This document shows positions 1 to 10,118 of a stretch of DNA of 64,000 nt, in pieces. How positions within the stretch are numbered: the stretch's first letter is position 1; each line of letters opens with the position of its first letter. A program made the position numbers and the translations under genes. Source of the DNA: Prorocentrum cordatum (Eukaryota; Sar; Dinophyceae; Prorocentrales; Prorocentraceae); contig CAUYUJ010019371.1 in NCBI GenBank assembly GCA_963575745.1, positions 1-64,000 of the forward strand, written 5' to 3'. The notes below the pieces were generated by a model. It worked only from the letters and a program-made list of their open reading frames with translations. It ran no database searches and was not told the origin of the DNA.

Positions 1-1384
1 TGAACGACATAGCCGTCGTAGGACTGTTCAGCTCCGCCAGCAACGCACCATTCTTGAAATAGGATGATTTGTGGATCAAATTCGCGCGCAAGCTCATCCA
101 GTACGTGCTGTCGCTGTCTGGCGAGGACACCTCTCGCATTCCACCCCATAACTGCGAGGTCCCTGATGTCCTTAGCGAAGCGACGTCCACGCACCCGGAA
201 TCGCTGGATTCTTGGCGGGTCGTTGATCCGCCCAGGCGATCTCTGAGCTTCATCCCCTTCAGCTCCTGGTCGAGAAGTGCCGCCGACGGGGCGTCGGAGC
301 ATTCCTCGAGCATCTCCGAGGTCCTCGAGCGCGTCAGGATGCGGGTCGGCCTTTCGGTGCTGTTCTTCCTGCAGACGGCCTGCCCGCGGTCCCAGTCGAC
401 GTCGAATGTGCGTTGCTGAATGTCCTCCGCGCACAGCCCGTTGTCCAAGCCGAACTGCCTCAGCGAGCGGACCGCGTAGCTAACCCGTCTCGAGAGCTCC
501 ACTTCGTGTGGCTCCTGATCAACTTTGTGCCACAACTTGTCGTTCTTCGCGCCTGGGCAAGGGGTCTTCTGCCCCTTCCAGCGCTTCATGAATCCCCGCA
601 TCTTCTGGTTGTTGGCGAAGTCAATCCTCGCCTGGTCGCAGAACCTGCCCACCCCGTGCACCTCGGCGATGCCCTGGCGCTCCAACGTCTCCGCCGTCGA
701 TAACTCCGTGCGAAGATGGCGTTCGACCTCCTCCTTGTCCCAGGTACCAGGGAAGCCCGCCACGAACACAACATGCTTCGAGTTCTTGCTGCCTCTCGAA
801 GGACGGAACGGCGGCGCAGCACCTGGGGGCGCGGCAGCAGCTCCACTCTGGTTTCCCAAGAACTCACTCCACGGGTCTGGCTGTCCACCTGCGACCGACG
901 AAGCCCCCGAGCCTGGGCGGGAAGCAGCGGCCGTGCTCGCAGCCGAGGATCGCCCCGATTCAAGGACGGCCAGCCTCGCCTCCTGTGCCCGAAGCTGGGC
1001 CTGCACCGACGCGATGTCCCGAGCGCTGGTCTCCGTCGTGCGATTGAGAGCCGTGACCCCTGCCTCGACGCCGTCGATCCTGGCCCCCATGCTAGCATTC
1101 AAAGACCCTATGATATACTCTGCCAGGCTCTTGCGGCCAGGGTCCGTCGGCGGCGACGGTGGTGGCATCTCCGCCCGCGCTCGGCGGGCAGCCCTCGCGG
1201 GCGCGTCCTCGGCGTCGAGGCCCATGCCGTCGTCGGTGTCGGCGTCGGAGAGCACCGGGCCGTCCATCGCCAACTTCGGCCTCACCCGGCGGTCCTGGCC
1301 GCGATCCCAAGCTGGGGCCGCTGCCGTGGCGGCGGCGCCGCCCACGGCAGCCGAGGAGGCCTGGGGCGCCGCTGCGGTCTCCAT
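1..1384 (-). CDS. LINE1: N-terminal part of a non-LTR retrotransposon polyprotein, runs off the left edge
   Basis: Reading right to left from the ATG at 1384, the frame stays open to base 1, about 461 codons. Seen: an Ala-rich start, then near residues 203-275 an RRM-like stretch with VVFVAGFP (RNP2-like) and ARIDFANNQKMRGFM (RNP1-like), then a Trp/Arg-rich segment typical of the RNA-binding region of dinoflagellate LINE proteins. From about base 260 to base 1 a different minus-strand frame reads as the start of an endonuclease/exonuclease/phosphatase domain (MGWNARGVL, then IILFQEW with the metal-binding Glu). A frameshift therefore probably lies between about 260 and 420. The start is the first ATG after the spliced-leader relic at 1519-1534, leaving a 134-base leader. 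Inferred role: RNA binding and target-DNA nicking for retrotransposition. The copy is probably dead because of the frameshift. Confidence 0.75.
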   Translation of the reverse strand, partial: METAAAPQASSAAVGGAAATAAAPAWDRGQDRRVRPKLAMDGPVLSDADTDDGMGLDAEDAPARAARRARAEMPPPSPPTDPGRKSLAEYIIGSLNASMGARIDGVEAGVTALNRTTETSARDIASVQAQLRAQEARLAVLESGRSSAASTAAASRPGSGASSVAGGQPDPWSEFLGNQSGAAAAPPGAAPPFRPSRGSKNSKHVVFVAGFPGTWDKEEVERHLRTELSTAETLERQGIAEVHGVGRFCDQARIDFANNQKMRGFMKRWKGQKTPCPGAKNDKLWHKVDQEPHEVELSRRVSYAVRSLRQFGLDNGLCAEDIQQRTFDVDWDRGQAVCRKNSTERPTRILTRSRTSEMLEECSDAPSAALLDQELKGMKLRDRLGGSTTRQESSDSGCVDVASLRTSGTSQLWGGMREVSSPDSDSTYWMSLRANLIHKSSYFKNGALLAELNSPTTAMSF

Positions 1385-1518
1385 CCCTGTCGCTGCAAAG
1401 TGCGCGGTGGGTGGAAGCTCGAAGAAAAGTACACAACTGCTCGGTCGAGAAAACAGAGCCTCAGACTGGCAGGGCAGCCAGCCAGGGCGAGCGATCTCCA
1501 GTGCTCCCTGGGTGCCGT

Positions 1519-1534
1519 CTTGAGCCAAAATGGC
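1519..1534 (-). other. Dinoflagellate spliced-leader relic at the 5' end of LINE1
   Basis: On the minus strand these 16 bases read GCCATTTTGGCTCAAG, an exact match to the 3' 16 bases of the 22-base dinoflagellate spliced leader. The first six leader bases are missing, and tandem-repeat sequence starts immediately at 1535. Genomic leader relics are known in dinoflagellates as marks of trans-spliced mRNA that was reverse transcribed and reinserted. Its place directly upstream of the LINE1 start codon supports that origin here. Confidence 0.82.
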
Positions 1535-2480
1535 GAATCGTGTGATGGGTGTGCTGACATGGGTGTGCGTGACGCATGCGAACGAAACCACTGGCGCCTT
1601 CGGTGGAGCTCCTTGTGGGGCCACGGAACGTGTGAGGGGTATGCCGGCATGAGCGTGGGTGACGCATGCGGGCGGTGGCGCTGGGGCCGTCGGTGGAGCT
1701 CCCTATGGGGCCGCGAACCGTGTGAAGAACGTGTCGAAGTGGGTGTGCGTGACGCATGCGGGCGGTGGCACTGGGGCCTTCGGTGAAGCTCCCTGTGGGG
1801 CCACGAAGCGTGCAAGGAGAGCCGGACTGGTTGTTCGTGACGCATGCGGGCGGTGGCACTGGGGCCTTCGGCCACGGAGCGTGTGAGGTGTGTGTGCCGA
1901 CATGGGTGTGCGCGACGAATGCGGGCGGTGGCACTGGCGCCTTCGGTGGACGTCCCTGTGGGGCCACGAAACGTGTGAGTGCTGTGCCGAAATGGGCGTG
2001 CGTCACGCATGCGGGCGGTGGCAGTGGGGCCTTCGGTGGAGCCCCCCATGAAGCCACGAAGCGTGTGATGGGTGTACCGAAATGGGTGTGCGTGACGCGT
2101 GCGGGCGGCGGCATTGGGGCCTCCGGTGGAGCACCCTGTGGGGCCACGAAACGTGTGAGGGGTGTGCTGGAATGGGTGTGCGTGACGCATGCGGGCAGTG
2201 GCACTAAGGTCTTCGGTGAACCTCCCTGTGGAGCCACGAAGCGTGTGAGGGGGTGTACCGGAATGGGTGTGCGTGACGCATGCGGGCGGTGGCACGGGGG
2301 CTTTCGGTGGAGCTCCCTGTGGGGCCATGTAACGCGTGAGGGGAGCCGAATTGGGTGTGCGTGACGCATGCGGGCGGTGGCACTGGGGCCTTTGGTGGAG
2401 CTCCCTGTGGAGCCACGAAGCGTGTGAGGAGTGCACCGAAATTGGTGTGCGTGACGCATGCGGGCGGTGCAAGGGGGGGG
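1535..2480 (+). repeat. Tandem array, about 90 bp unit, 11 copies (cassette family, copy 1)
   Basis: The landmark GACGCATGCG or a close variant recurs at 1571, 1661, 1751, 1839, 1914, 2004, 2094, 2184, 2275, 2362 and 2452, giving a 90 bp unit with one or two shorter copies. Each unit also holds GGGGCCTTCGGTGGAGCTCC and GGGGCCACGAAGCG. Ninety is a multiple of three, so long open frames appear on both strands. They translate the repeat and are not taken as genes. The same unit, shortened to about 75-77 bp, recurs at 4.8-5.8, 7.3-7.9, 14.06-14.37 and 15.2-15.6 kb. Confidence 0.93.
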
Positions 2481-2600
2481 GCGAGGAGAAAGGAGGCATG
2501 CATGGAACTCGGGGACCGCTTTTCAAAACGAAGACCCGACACAACAGGATGGTTAGGAAAACGAGGGCCCAACACCACAATACTGTTGGGAACAACTTCC
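2481..2600 (+). repeat. Right-end module of the tandem-array cassette
   Basis: Beyond the last unit lies a purine-rich stretch, then TTTTCAAAACGAAGACC and a segment with ACAGGATGGTTAGGAAAAC. Close relatives follow the arrays at 5775-5905, 14385-14470 and 15640-15725. The shared right flank suggests array and flank are one repeated element. No coding capacity is seen. Confidence 0.6.
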
Positions 2601-3084
2601 TATACTCCCCCCCAAGGAGTATCCAAAACGGACCCCGAACGATGGACAATGAATTCCAACACGCCTCAGCGCAATTACTTTCTAGACCGCCATGAAGGCT
2701 CCCAATCCGCCACCGTGCCTTGGACCTTGGACCGTGCCATGAGGACCCCCCCATGAGGACCCCCCCCTGGCCACGGTTCCTGGCAAACGCTGCCCCTACC
2801 GAAAAGACGTGGACGCATCAACCGACTTCCTGGCGCTCTGCGAAGCTTCCAAGCTACCCAAACTAGCTTCCAACACGAGCCAGGGAAACCACCAACGCCC
2901 CTCGGAAACAAATTACTCACTGCGTGGAGCTCCCCAGATGTGCGTCTATTCGCGTGGACCTGCCCGCCGTGAATGTCTAGGCGCAAAAACTTTCGAATAG
3001 AGACGGGCTTCAGTTGTGACGGTCTGGTCATGAATACAACTGCGAACGAATTGGAGTGTGAATGAGCATCAGTAGTACGAGCGC
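2601..3084. other. No gene recognised
   Basis: Unique-looking sequence apart from a short duplication of CATGAGGACCCCCC near 2740-2768. Open frames on both strands are short and have no recognisable domain. Confidence 0.5.
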
Positions 3085-3715
3085 GTCTCTGCGCATGAGC
3101 CTGGGGGCTCCTGGGGCCTCCTGAAACCTACTTGGGCTTCTTGGGGCCTCCAGGAGCCTCTTGAGGCCTCCTGGGACCTCCCAGGGAGGCTTCGTGCCCC
3201 AGGAGAGGCCCAATCTATAGCAACCGACGTACATAAAACATTGCGGATTGGAGCCACAGGAGAAAGGCAATCTATAGGAACACACGTAAAGCACCAAGGA
3301 CTCGTGCCCCATGAGAGGCCCAACATATAGGAACATACGTAAAACATGTAGGATTGTGTTCACAGGGGAATGGCAATATATAGAAACATACGTATAACGT
3401 CAAGGATTCGTGCTCCAGGTGAAGCCCAATCTATAGGAGCATACGTAAAACACATGGGAGTGGAGCCACTCCTGTTGCCTTCTGAGGCCTCCTGCTCCTG
3501 GGGCCTCTCGGGGCCTCCTGTTGCCTTCCGAAGTCTCATGGCGCTTCCTGTGGCCTCTTGGGGCCTCCTGTGGCTTCCTCCTGGGGCCTCCTGGAGCATC
3601 TGGGGACATCTTGTGGCCTCTTGAGTCTTTCTGTGGCCTCCTGATGCGCCCTGGCCCCTCATGTGCTCCCCAGTGGCCTCCTGGAGCTTGTTGGAGCATC
3701 CTGTGGCAACCTGAA
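3085..3715. repeat. Degenerate short-period repeat of GGCCTCCTGGGGCCTC type
   Basis: Blocks of about 10-20 bp built on GGCCTCCTG and GGGGCCTCTTG are repeated with drift at 3110-3190 and 3475-3715. Between them, 3190-3470 holds four diverged copies of a block with CCCAATCTATAGGAACATACGT. The reverse complement of this lexicon makes up the repeat at 55.6-56.5 kb. Confidence 0.7.
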
Positions 3716-3739
3716 GAGAAACTGTGCCCACGAGTCTGG

Positions 3740-4440
3740 CCACAAAAACAAGCAAACCGAACGAGACATCCTCAACATCTGGCCCACCTGCGTGGTGAAC
3801 ATGAGCGCCTCGCTCGAGACATCCTCCAAATCTGCCCCGAACGGGAAAGATGTTGGGCCAGAAAACAAGCAAACCGCTGGAGACCTCCCCACAAAACGGC
3901 AACGAACGGGACCGTGTCATACCCCTCGGCGGCCCCCCATAGGGGCGTGAACATGAGCGCCTCGCTCGAGACATCCTCCAAATCTGCTCCGAACGGGAAA
4001 GATGTTGGGCCAGAAGGCAAGCAAACCGCTGGAGACATCCCCACAAAACGGCAGCGAACGGGACCGTGTCATACCCCTCGGCGCCCCCCCCCCCCCCCAG
4101 GGGCGTGAAAATGAGCGCCTCGCTCGAGACATCCTCCAACTCTGCTCCGAACACGAAAGATGTTGGGCTAGAAAACAAACAAACCGCTTGAGACATCCCC
4201 ACAAAACGGCCGCGAGCGGGACCGTGTTATACCCCTCGGCGGCTCCCCTTAGGGGAGTGAAATTGAGCGCCTCGCTCGAGACATCTTTCAAATCTGCGCC
4301 GAAAGCGAAAGAAGTTTGGCCAGACAACGGGCAAACCGCTTGAGACATCCCCACAAAACGGCCGCGAACGGGACCGTGCCATACCCCTTCGGCGGCTCCC
4401 CTTAAGGGTGCTGAAACCAGCGCCCAGCCTGAGACATCCT
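3740..4440 (+). repeat. Tandem repeat, about 152 bp unit, four to five copies
   Basis: GAGCGCCTCGCTCGAGACAT starts at 3803, 3955, 4113 and 4265, with a decayed fifth copy near 4415. Units also share AAAGATGTTGGGCCAGAAAAC, CCCACAAAACGGC and CATACCCCTCGGCGG. Unit length varies through a C run at 4085-4099. Open frames on both strands merely translate the repeat. Confidence 0.9.
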
Positions 4441-4469
4441 CACAATCTGCTGTGTGTAGAGTAAGTCAG

Positions 4470-4665
4470 ACAATGAGAAGGCCTGAGTATGAGTAAATCT
4501 GGGTACGAGTGAGTCTCAGCACGAGTAAGTCTGAGTATGAGTAGGTCTGAGTATGAGTAGGTCTGAATATGAGAAATATTGTGTGTGAGTAAGTCTGGGT
4601 ATGAGTAAGTCTGAGTGTGAGTCAGTCTGTGTATGAATAAATCTGCGTATGAGGAGATGGGAGGA
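4470..4665 (+). repeat. Minisatellite of about 16 bp (GAGTAAGTCTGAGTAT type)
   Basis: Roughly eleven drifting copies of GAGTAAGTCTG(A/G)GTAT, ending in a short purine tract at 4660-4693. Non-coding. Confidence 0.8.
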
Positions 4666-4734
4666 GAAGGAGAAGGAGAAGGAGAACGGGGAAGCGTCAG
4701 AATGATAACAAGCACACCATCTTAGGACATGGGG

Positions 4735-5905
4735 AAAATATCCCAGCGAAACACCCAACTATATGTGACTGTGAATACCGCAATTGTGAATATCTTCTTC
4801 GGCGGCGATCCCTATGGGGCCACGAACCGTGCGAGGGGTGTGCCGACATGTGTGGCGGGGTACACAACACGAACGGAAACGATAGGCCTATCACGGGGGA
4901 CTGAGCGAGGGTCAGACTGAGCGCGGGCGCGTCTGATTGTGATTGAGTCTGCGTGCGAGTAGGTCTATGTGCATGAATGCGAGCATGGGCGCGCCTAGTG
5001 TAAATGTAGGTGACTGTGAATTCTGGGCGTGGCGGGGGCCTAACGGGCCACGAAGCGTGTGAGGGGCGTACTGGGTGTGGCGGACGCATGCGGGCACCCC
5101 CACTGCGGCCACAGGTGAGACTCCCTATGGGGCCACGAAGCGCTGTATTGTCTGTGGCGGACGCATGGGGACAACCCCACAGGGGCCTTGGGTGGAGATC
5201 CCTGTAAGGCCACGGAACGTTGTGCTGGGCGTGGCGGACGCATGTGGCCACTCCCACTGGGGCCTTCGGCGGAACTCCCTATGGGGCCACGAGCCGCTGT
5301 ATTGGGTGTGGCGGACGCATGTGATCACCCCCGCTGGGGCCTTGTGTGTGGCTTCCTATGGGGCCACGAAGCGCTGCACTGGGTGTGGCGGACACATGTG
5401 GCCACCCCCACTGGGGCCTTGGGTGGAACCCCCTGTGAGGCCACGGAGCGCTGTAATGGGTGTGGCGGACGCATGTGGCCACCCCCACTGGGCTTTCTGT
5501 GGAACCCCTCATGTGGCCACGGAACGCTGTACTGGGTGTGGCGGGCGCATGCGGCTACCCCCACTGGGGCCTTGGGTTGAGTTCCCTATGGGGCCACGAA
5601 GCGCTGTACTGGGTGTGGCGGACGCATGTGGCCATCCCCGTTGGGGCCTTGGGTGGGGCTTCCTATGGGGCCACGAAGCGCTGTACTGGGTGTGGCGGAC
5701 ACATCGTATGGCCACCCCCACTGGGGCCTTGGGTGGAACCCCCTGTGAGGCCACGGAACGCTCTACTGGGTCGGTGAAACGAAGGGGGAGGGAGGAGGGG
5801 GGAGGGACGAGGGCAGCGGGAGGACGGAGACGCGGGGCGATGTCTCTTCAAAACGAGGACCCAGCACCACAAAATGGTTGGGAAAAACAAGGGGCTGGCA
5901 AATGA
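4735..5905 (+). repeat. Tandem-array cassette copy 2 (about 77 bp unit, nine copies) with both flanks
   Basis: Left flank (4735-4810) matches the flank at 15085-15140: a CCCAGCGAAACACCC-like block and GTGAATACCGCAA. From about 5060 to 5775, units with GCGGACGCATG recur near 5080, 5157, 5234, 5311, 5388, 5465, 5541, 5619 and 5696, a spacing of 76-78 bp. The right flank at 5775-5905 contains CTCTTCAAAACGAGGACC and AAAATGGTTGGGAAAAAC, as in the other cassettes. The stretch 4820-5060 is degenerate. No gene. Confidence 0.85.
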
Positions 5906-6164
5906 AGCGCAAGCCTAAATCCGCCGGCCCCCTTGTGGGGCCACCAGGCTGCGAGGCGCGTGATTCGCAGTTTCCTGTACCAGTTGTAGTTTCTAGTTTC
6001 CAGTGTTACAGTTCTGCTTCTTGCTGGTTACTGTAACTAGTTGACTTCTTGCTGGTTACTGTAACTAGTTGATTGCCCGCGCGAGGGGGGGGGAGGCCCA
6101 AACAGGATTTTCCAGCGTCCCCTGGGCGCGTTGTCTGAATTACTGGGGGGGCTCGAAATCGACA
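5906..6164. other. Spacer with a 27 bp direct duplication
   Basis: TTCTTGCTGGTTACTGTAAC plus ten further bases is repeated back to back around 6015-6072. The rest is unremarkable and has no gene. Confidence 0.6.
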
Positions 6165-6835
6165 CCCCTCACGCAGATACGCGAGGTCGGGGTCCAAAAA
6201 CACAAGGGATTTGTCACATTTCTGAAATTCGGTGCCACCCCTCACGCAGATCCGCGGGGTCAGGGTCCAAAAACACATGGGATGTGCCACATTTCTGAAA
6301 TTCGGTGCCACCCCTCACGCAGATCCGCGGGTCAGGGTGCAAAAGCACATGAGATTTGCCACATTTCTGAAATTCGGTGCCACCCCTCACGCAGATCCGC
6401 GGGGTCAGGGTCCAAAAACACAGGGGATTTGCCACATGTCTGAAATTCGGTGCCACCCCTCACGCAGATCCGCGGGGTCAGGGTCCAAAAACACATGGGA
6501 TTTGCCACATTTCTGAAATTCGGTGCCACCCCTCACGCAGATCCGCGGGGTCAGGGTCCAAAAACACATGGTATTTGCTACATTTCTGAAATTCGGTGCC
6601 ACCCCTCACGCAGATCCGCGGGGTCAGGGTCCAAAAACACATGAGATTTGCCACATTTCTGAAATTCGGTGCCACCCCTCACGCAGATCCGCGGGGTCAG
6701 GGTCCAAAAACACAGGGGATTTGCCACATTTCTGAAATTCGGTGCCACCCCTCACGCAGATCCGCGGGGTCAGGGTCCAAAAACACATGGGAGTTGCCAC
6801 ATTTCTGAATTTCAAACCCATCACGCACATCCATC
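6165..6835 (+). repeat. Tandem repeat, 73 bp unit, nine copies plus a decayed tenth
   Basis: CCCCTCACGCAGAT recurs at 6165, 6238, 6311, 6383, 6456, 6529, 6602, 6675 and 6748, with a decayed copy near 6821. The period is 73 bp (one copy of 72) and copies are nearly identical. It is followed at 6830-6945 by three copies of an ATCGCAAGGTGTGGTAACC-like motif. Because 73 is not a multiple of three, each strand shows staggered short frames that are not genes. Confidence 0.95.
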
Positions 6836-6945
6836 GCAAGGCGTGGCAACCCAAACTGCGAGAACTCCCTCTGCCCTTTAATCGCAAGGTGTGGTAACCA
6901 GCCCTTAAACCATACACGTCTTACCAATCGCCAGGTGTGGTAACC

Positions 6946-7129
6946 CCTCTTGTGATCAGTTGGTTTTGCTGATTGCGACTCGGCTTCGCATGAAGTTCCG
7001 ATACTGCTTCACGACAGCGCCAAGGCCTCATGACTTAGCTCTTCCATGGCCCATTCTCCGAGAGAGGGGGCCGGCGGCAGGGGGCGAAGCCCTTACGGAT
7101 AATCATCACCGCAACATTATTCAGGCGAC
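6946..7129. other. Spacer, no gene recognised
   Basis: Unique sequence between the 73 bp satellite and the next cassette. No domain or repeat seen. Confidence 0.4.
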
Positions 7130-7930
7130 GGACCCAACCATATGCAATTGCGAATGCCGCGAGGCAGGTGGGACGAAGGAAGGGGGAGCCCATGCGGCCA
7201 CGAGGCGTGCGAGGGTATGCCAACATAGCCGGGGGAACGCATGTGGACACCATTTGAATTCCCGAAGGGCAAACCACGATACGATGTACCGGATGGCGCG
7301 GACGCATGTGATCGCAGCCGCTCGGGCCTTCGGTGGAACTCCCTATGGGACCACGAAACGTTGTACTGTGGCGCGGACGCGCGTGATCACAGCCATTGGG
7401 GCCTTCGATGGAACCCCCCCATGGGGCAACGAAGCGCTGTACTGGGTCGCGCAGACGCACGTGATCACAGCCAGCCGGGCCTTCGGTGGAGCGTGGAGCG
7501 TGCTTGGTGGCGCGGGCACATGTGATCACGGCCATTGGGGCCTTCGGTGGTGCTGCCTACGGGGCCACGAAATGCTGTGCTTGGTGTCGCGGGCGCATGT
7601 GATTACAGAAACTGATGCTTTCGGTGGAGACCCCTGTGGGGCCACGGAGCGCTGTACTGCGTGGCGCGGACGCATGTGATCGCAGCCAGTTGGACTTCCG
7701 GTGGAGCTCCCTATGGGGACACGAAGCGCTGCACTGGCTGGGCGCATGTAAGCACATCCGCCGGGGCCTTCGATGGTGCTCTCTATGAGCCACGAAGCGC
7801 TGTGCTGGGCGGATCGGGCGCATGTGATCACAGCCAGCGGGGTCTTCGGTGGAGCTCCAATGGGGCCACGGAGCGCTGTGCTGGGTGGCGCGGGCACGTT
7901 TGAACACATCCATTGGGGCCTTCGGTGGTG
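7130..7930 (+). repeat. Tandem-array cassette copy 3, left half, interrupted by LINE2
   Basis: Left flank at about 7130-7250 (CATATGCAATTGCGAATGCC, GCAGGTGGGACGAAG) matches that at 15105-15215. Units of about 75 bp follow from 7290, with GCGGACGCATGTGATCACAG and GGGGCCTTCGGTGG. The last unit stops within GGGGCCTTCGGTGGTGCC at about 7930, where LINE2 begins. The missing right half lies at 14060-14470. Confidence 0.8.
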
Positions 7931-8138
7931 CCCCCCCAGTCCCGCTCGAGCTTGCTCCAGAAGCTGCCGACAACAGGTCGTCGATCTTCTGCTGGGCTGT
8001 CCTGAGATCCTTGGCCTTCGGCAACTCGGTGCTGCCGTCGCCTGTTGCCTCAGCATCGGGCGCCTCCTCCTTGGCCTGCGCCAGCGCGGCGAAGGCCGCC
8101 GCCGCCGTGGCCGCCGTCGCCGAGGCTGCTCGAGCAGG

Positions 8139-9057
8139 TCACTCGTTCGAAGAACTGCCACAGTGCGACGGGGCACACGGCTTGGGCGCGCAAGGCTTGG
8201 CCCAGAAGTGCGCTTTGATGTTGCTGCTGCACGCGGTCTTGAGGCAGCGCAAACAATGAATGCCACCATTCGGAACCTCGATGACCTCATGGGCCGCGAA
8301 TAACAACTGAGTATTGCTGGCCTGCGTCGCGACCTTCTCGCCCGGGATGTCAGCTCTGCCATCGGCAGCCGCGCCGCCGGCAATCGAAACCCAGAAGAAC
8401 GCGGCGTCGAGCATGGTCTGCCTCGCCTGGATGACCCGCCGAATGGCGTCGGGGGCGCCGGCTTGAGCAGCAATGAACTTGGAGCGCCGATCTGCTTCTA
8501 TGTTGCCTCTGCGCGCTTGCCGTGACGAGGCCCTCCTGCACGTGCGGAACTGAGGCGCGCGGTTTGACCTCGACAACTGCGAGGCCGTCTTCGCCGAGCC
8601 CCCCGAAGTCCTGCACCGCGTGCCAGACGCGAACCCACAGCTCCGCCCAGGCTGCCTTGCTGCTCGTAGTGGCGTCGGGCCCGCGAAAATTGATACCATT
8701 CAGCAGGTACTCAGCGTCGAAATGAGCTGTCACTGGCGGAATGGTGTTCTTGAGAAGCAGGAGGGGCGACAACGGCTCGCCGCCGTCTATGGGCTGCAAG
8801 GCGCCAGCCAAAGGGGAGGCCAACGCACGCGTGGCAGACCTTGTCCCAGGGCCGATGTCATCGCCGCCTCTGGGCAAAGCAACAGCGGCACATCCTGCGC
8901 GGACAATCTTGGTGCCACCGTCGATGTAGGCTCCATGTGCGAACAGGTCGGGCTCTGCAAACGGCAAGCCCTCGTCGCGGCCCTTGATCCACTGCGCGCG
9001 CGCCAGGAAGTCGCCACCTGGCGGCCTCCACTCCTTGCGCGGTTCTGGCAGCCGCAA
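8139..9057 (-). pseudogene. LINE2 RNase H domain, frameshifted
   Basis: From 9057 the frame reads YIDGGTKIVRAGCAAVAL, the first RNase H strand with the catalytic Asp, then HFDAEYLLNGI and AAWAELWVRVWHAVQD, then VVEVKPRA. A shift near 8540-8600 moves the rest to another frame, where RRGNIEADRRSKF carries the final GNxxAD motif. A Cys/His-containing tail (HCLRCLKTAC) follows. In life this domain degrades the RNA template during target-primed reverse transcription. The first strand has Gly-Gly-Thr in place of the usual DGS. Confidence 0.75.
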
Positions 9058-9060
9058 CCT

Positions 9061-10118
9061 CTAGAGCAGGGCCCTGATCGTGATGGGGTCGCTCTTGTCC
9101 TTGAAGCGCTCCAGCTCCTCTGGAAGGGTCAGGGATGGCCGAGCGTTTTGGCGCGCCATGTGCCTATGCCGAAGCGCCCCCATCTTGCCGGGGCACAGAG
9201 AGCAGACCGAGTAAGAGCTGAGGCCTGCCGCGCAGCGCCGCTCGTTGAGCCGCTGACCGTCGACCAAGCATGATCTGGCATACCCAACTTCACTGGGCGT
9301 CAGCGCCCTCCAAGCCTGAGCGACCTTGGTGGGGCCCCGGCCCGATGTGACCCGCCGGCTGACTTGCGGCAGGAAGACGCCGCCAGCACCGTAGATGTCG
9401 TAGTGCGTGCTCTTGGCCAGCTGAGCCAGCTGCCGCCGCTCGACGCCTCGCGTGGCAATCTGCGTGACCGCCCAGGGAGAACGCACCGCCAAGTTGAGCT
9501 CCTCGCCCGCGTCGGTGGCCCAATCAGTGAAGGAGCTGAGCGTGAACCCGATCCTCTGCAAGGACATCGCTGCTGCTCCGAGCGGACCACGCGCGTCGCC
9601 CCAGTGCTTGGCGACCCTCGCGTTCCACTCGAAAGTGAACTGCAAAATGGACGTCGGTATCCACTTCTCCCTTGCAGCCTTGGCCAGCATCATGACAAGC
9701 CCCAGCGTGGGAGTGAAGATGGGGTCCAATGTCCTGGCCCCGGGAGTAGCAGCACTGCGGCGGCATTCTTGCCTGCTGGCCGTGGCCCGGCGGATCTGGC
9801 CGTGATGGAGCGCATCCTGGACAACTCGCTGGAGTCAAGGCCAGTGCAGCTGACGCCGTGCATCGCCGATGGGCGGAGGCCTGTGAACGCAACCTTGGCC
9901 GCGGCAGTTCTCGCGCCTCGGGCCCAAGAAGCTCCGCGCCTTGCCCGGGCGAAGCTCGACGTTGGCGAGGCGTTGCCGCCGAAGGGCCCGAGCTGCGCGT
10001 CGCCCCCCCTGCATGATCGATGCCCCAGTTGCGCGCGTGACGAGCCCCATGGACTCCAGCAATCTTGAGCAGGCGCCTCGACATTGGGCTGCGCAAGCCG
10101 GGTGAGTTGCCCATGGCC
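9061..10118 (-). pseudogene. LINE2 reverse-transcriptase thumb and C-terminal region, frameshifted
   Basis: From about 10170 to 10020 one frame reads KIADKKSKAMGNSPGL and ARNWGIDH, the segment after the catalytic Asp pair ending in the LGID-like motif. A second frame from 9729 to 9061 reads MDPIFTPTLG at its start and CSLCPGKMGALRHRH near its end. The latter is a CCHH-like motif at the place where dinoflagellate LINEs carry a Cys-rich element before RNase H. There is no intact frame across the whole. Confidence 0.65.

Noticed and set aside
525-1786. Long plus-strand reading frames (332 and 356 codons)
   Set aside because: They are antisense to the LINE1 protein, whose minus-strand frame shows recognisable motifs.
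1282-2754. 490-codon minus-strand frame with His/Pro/Ala/Thr repeats
   Set aside because: It translates the 90 bp satellite, whose length is a multiple of three, and has no independent coding signal.
6165-6835. CRISPR-like array
   Set aside because: The 73 bp units are continuous tandem copies without unique spacers, and the DNA is eukaryotic.
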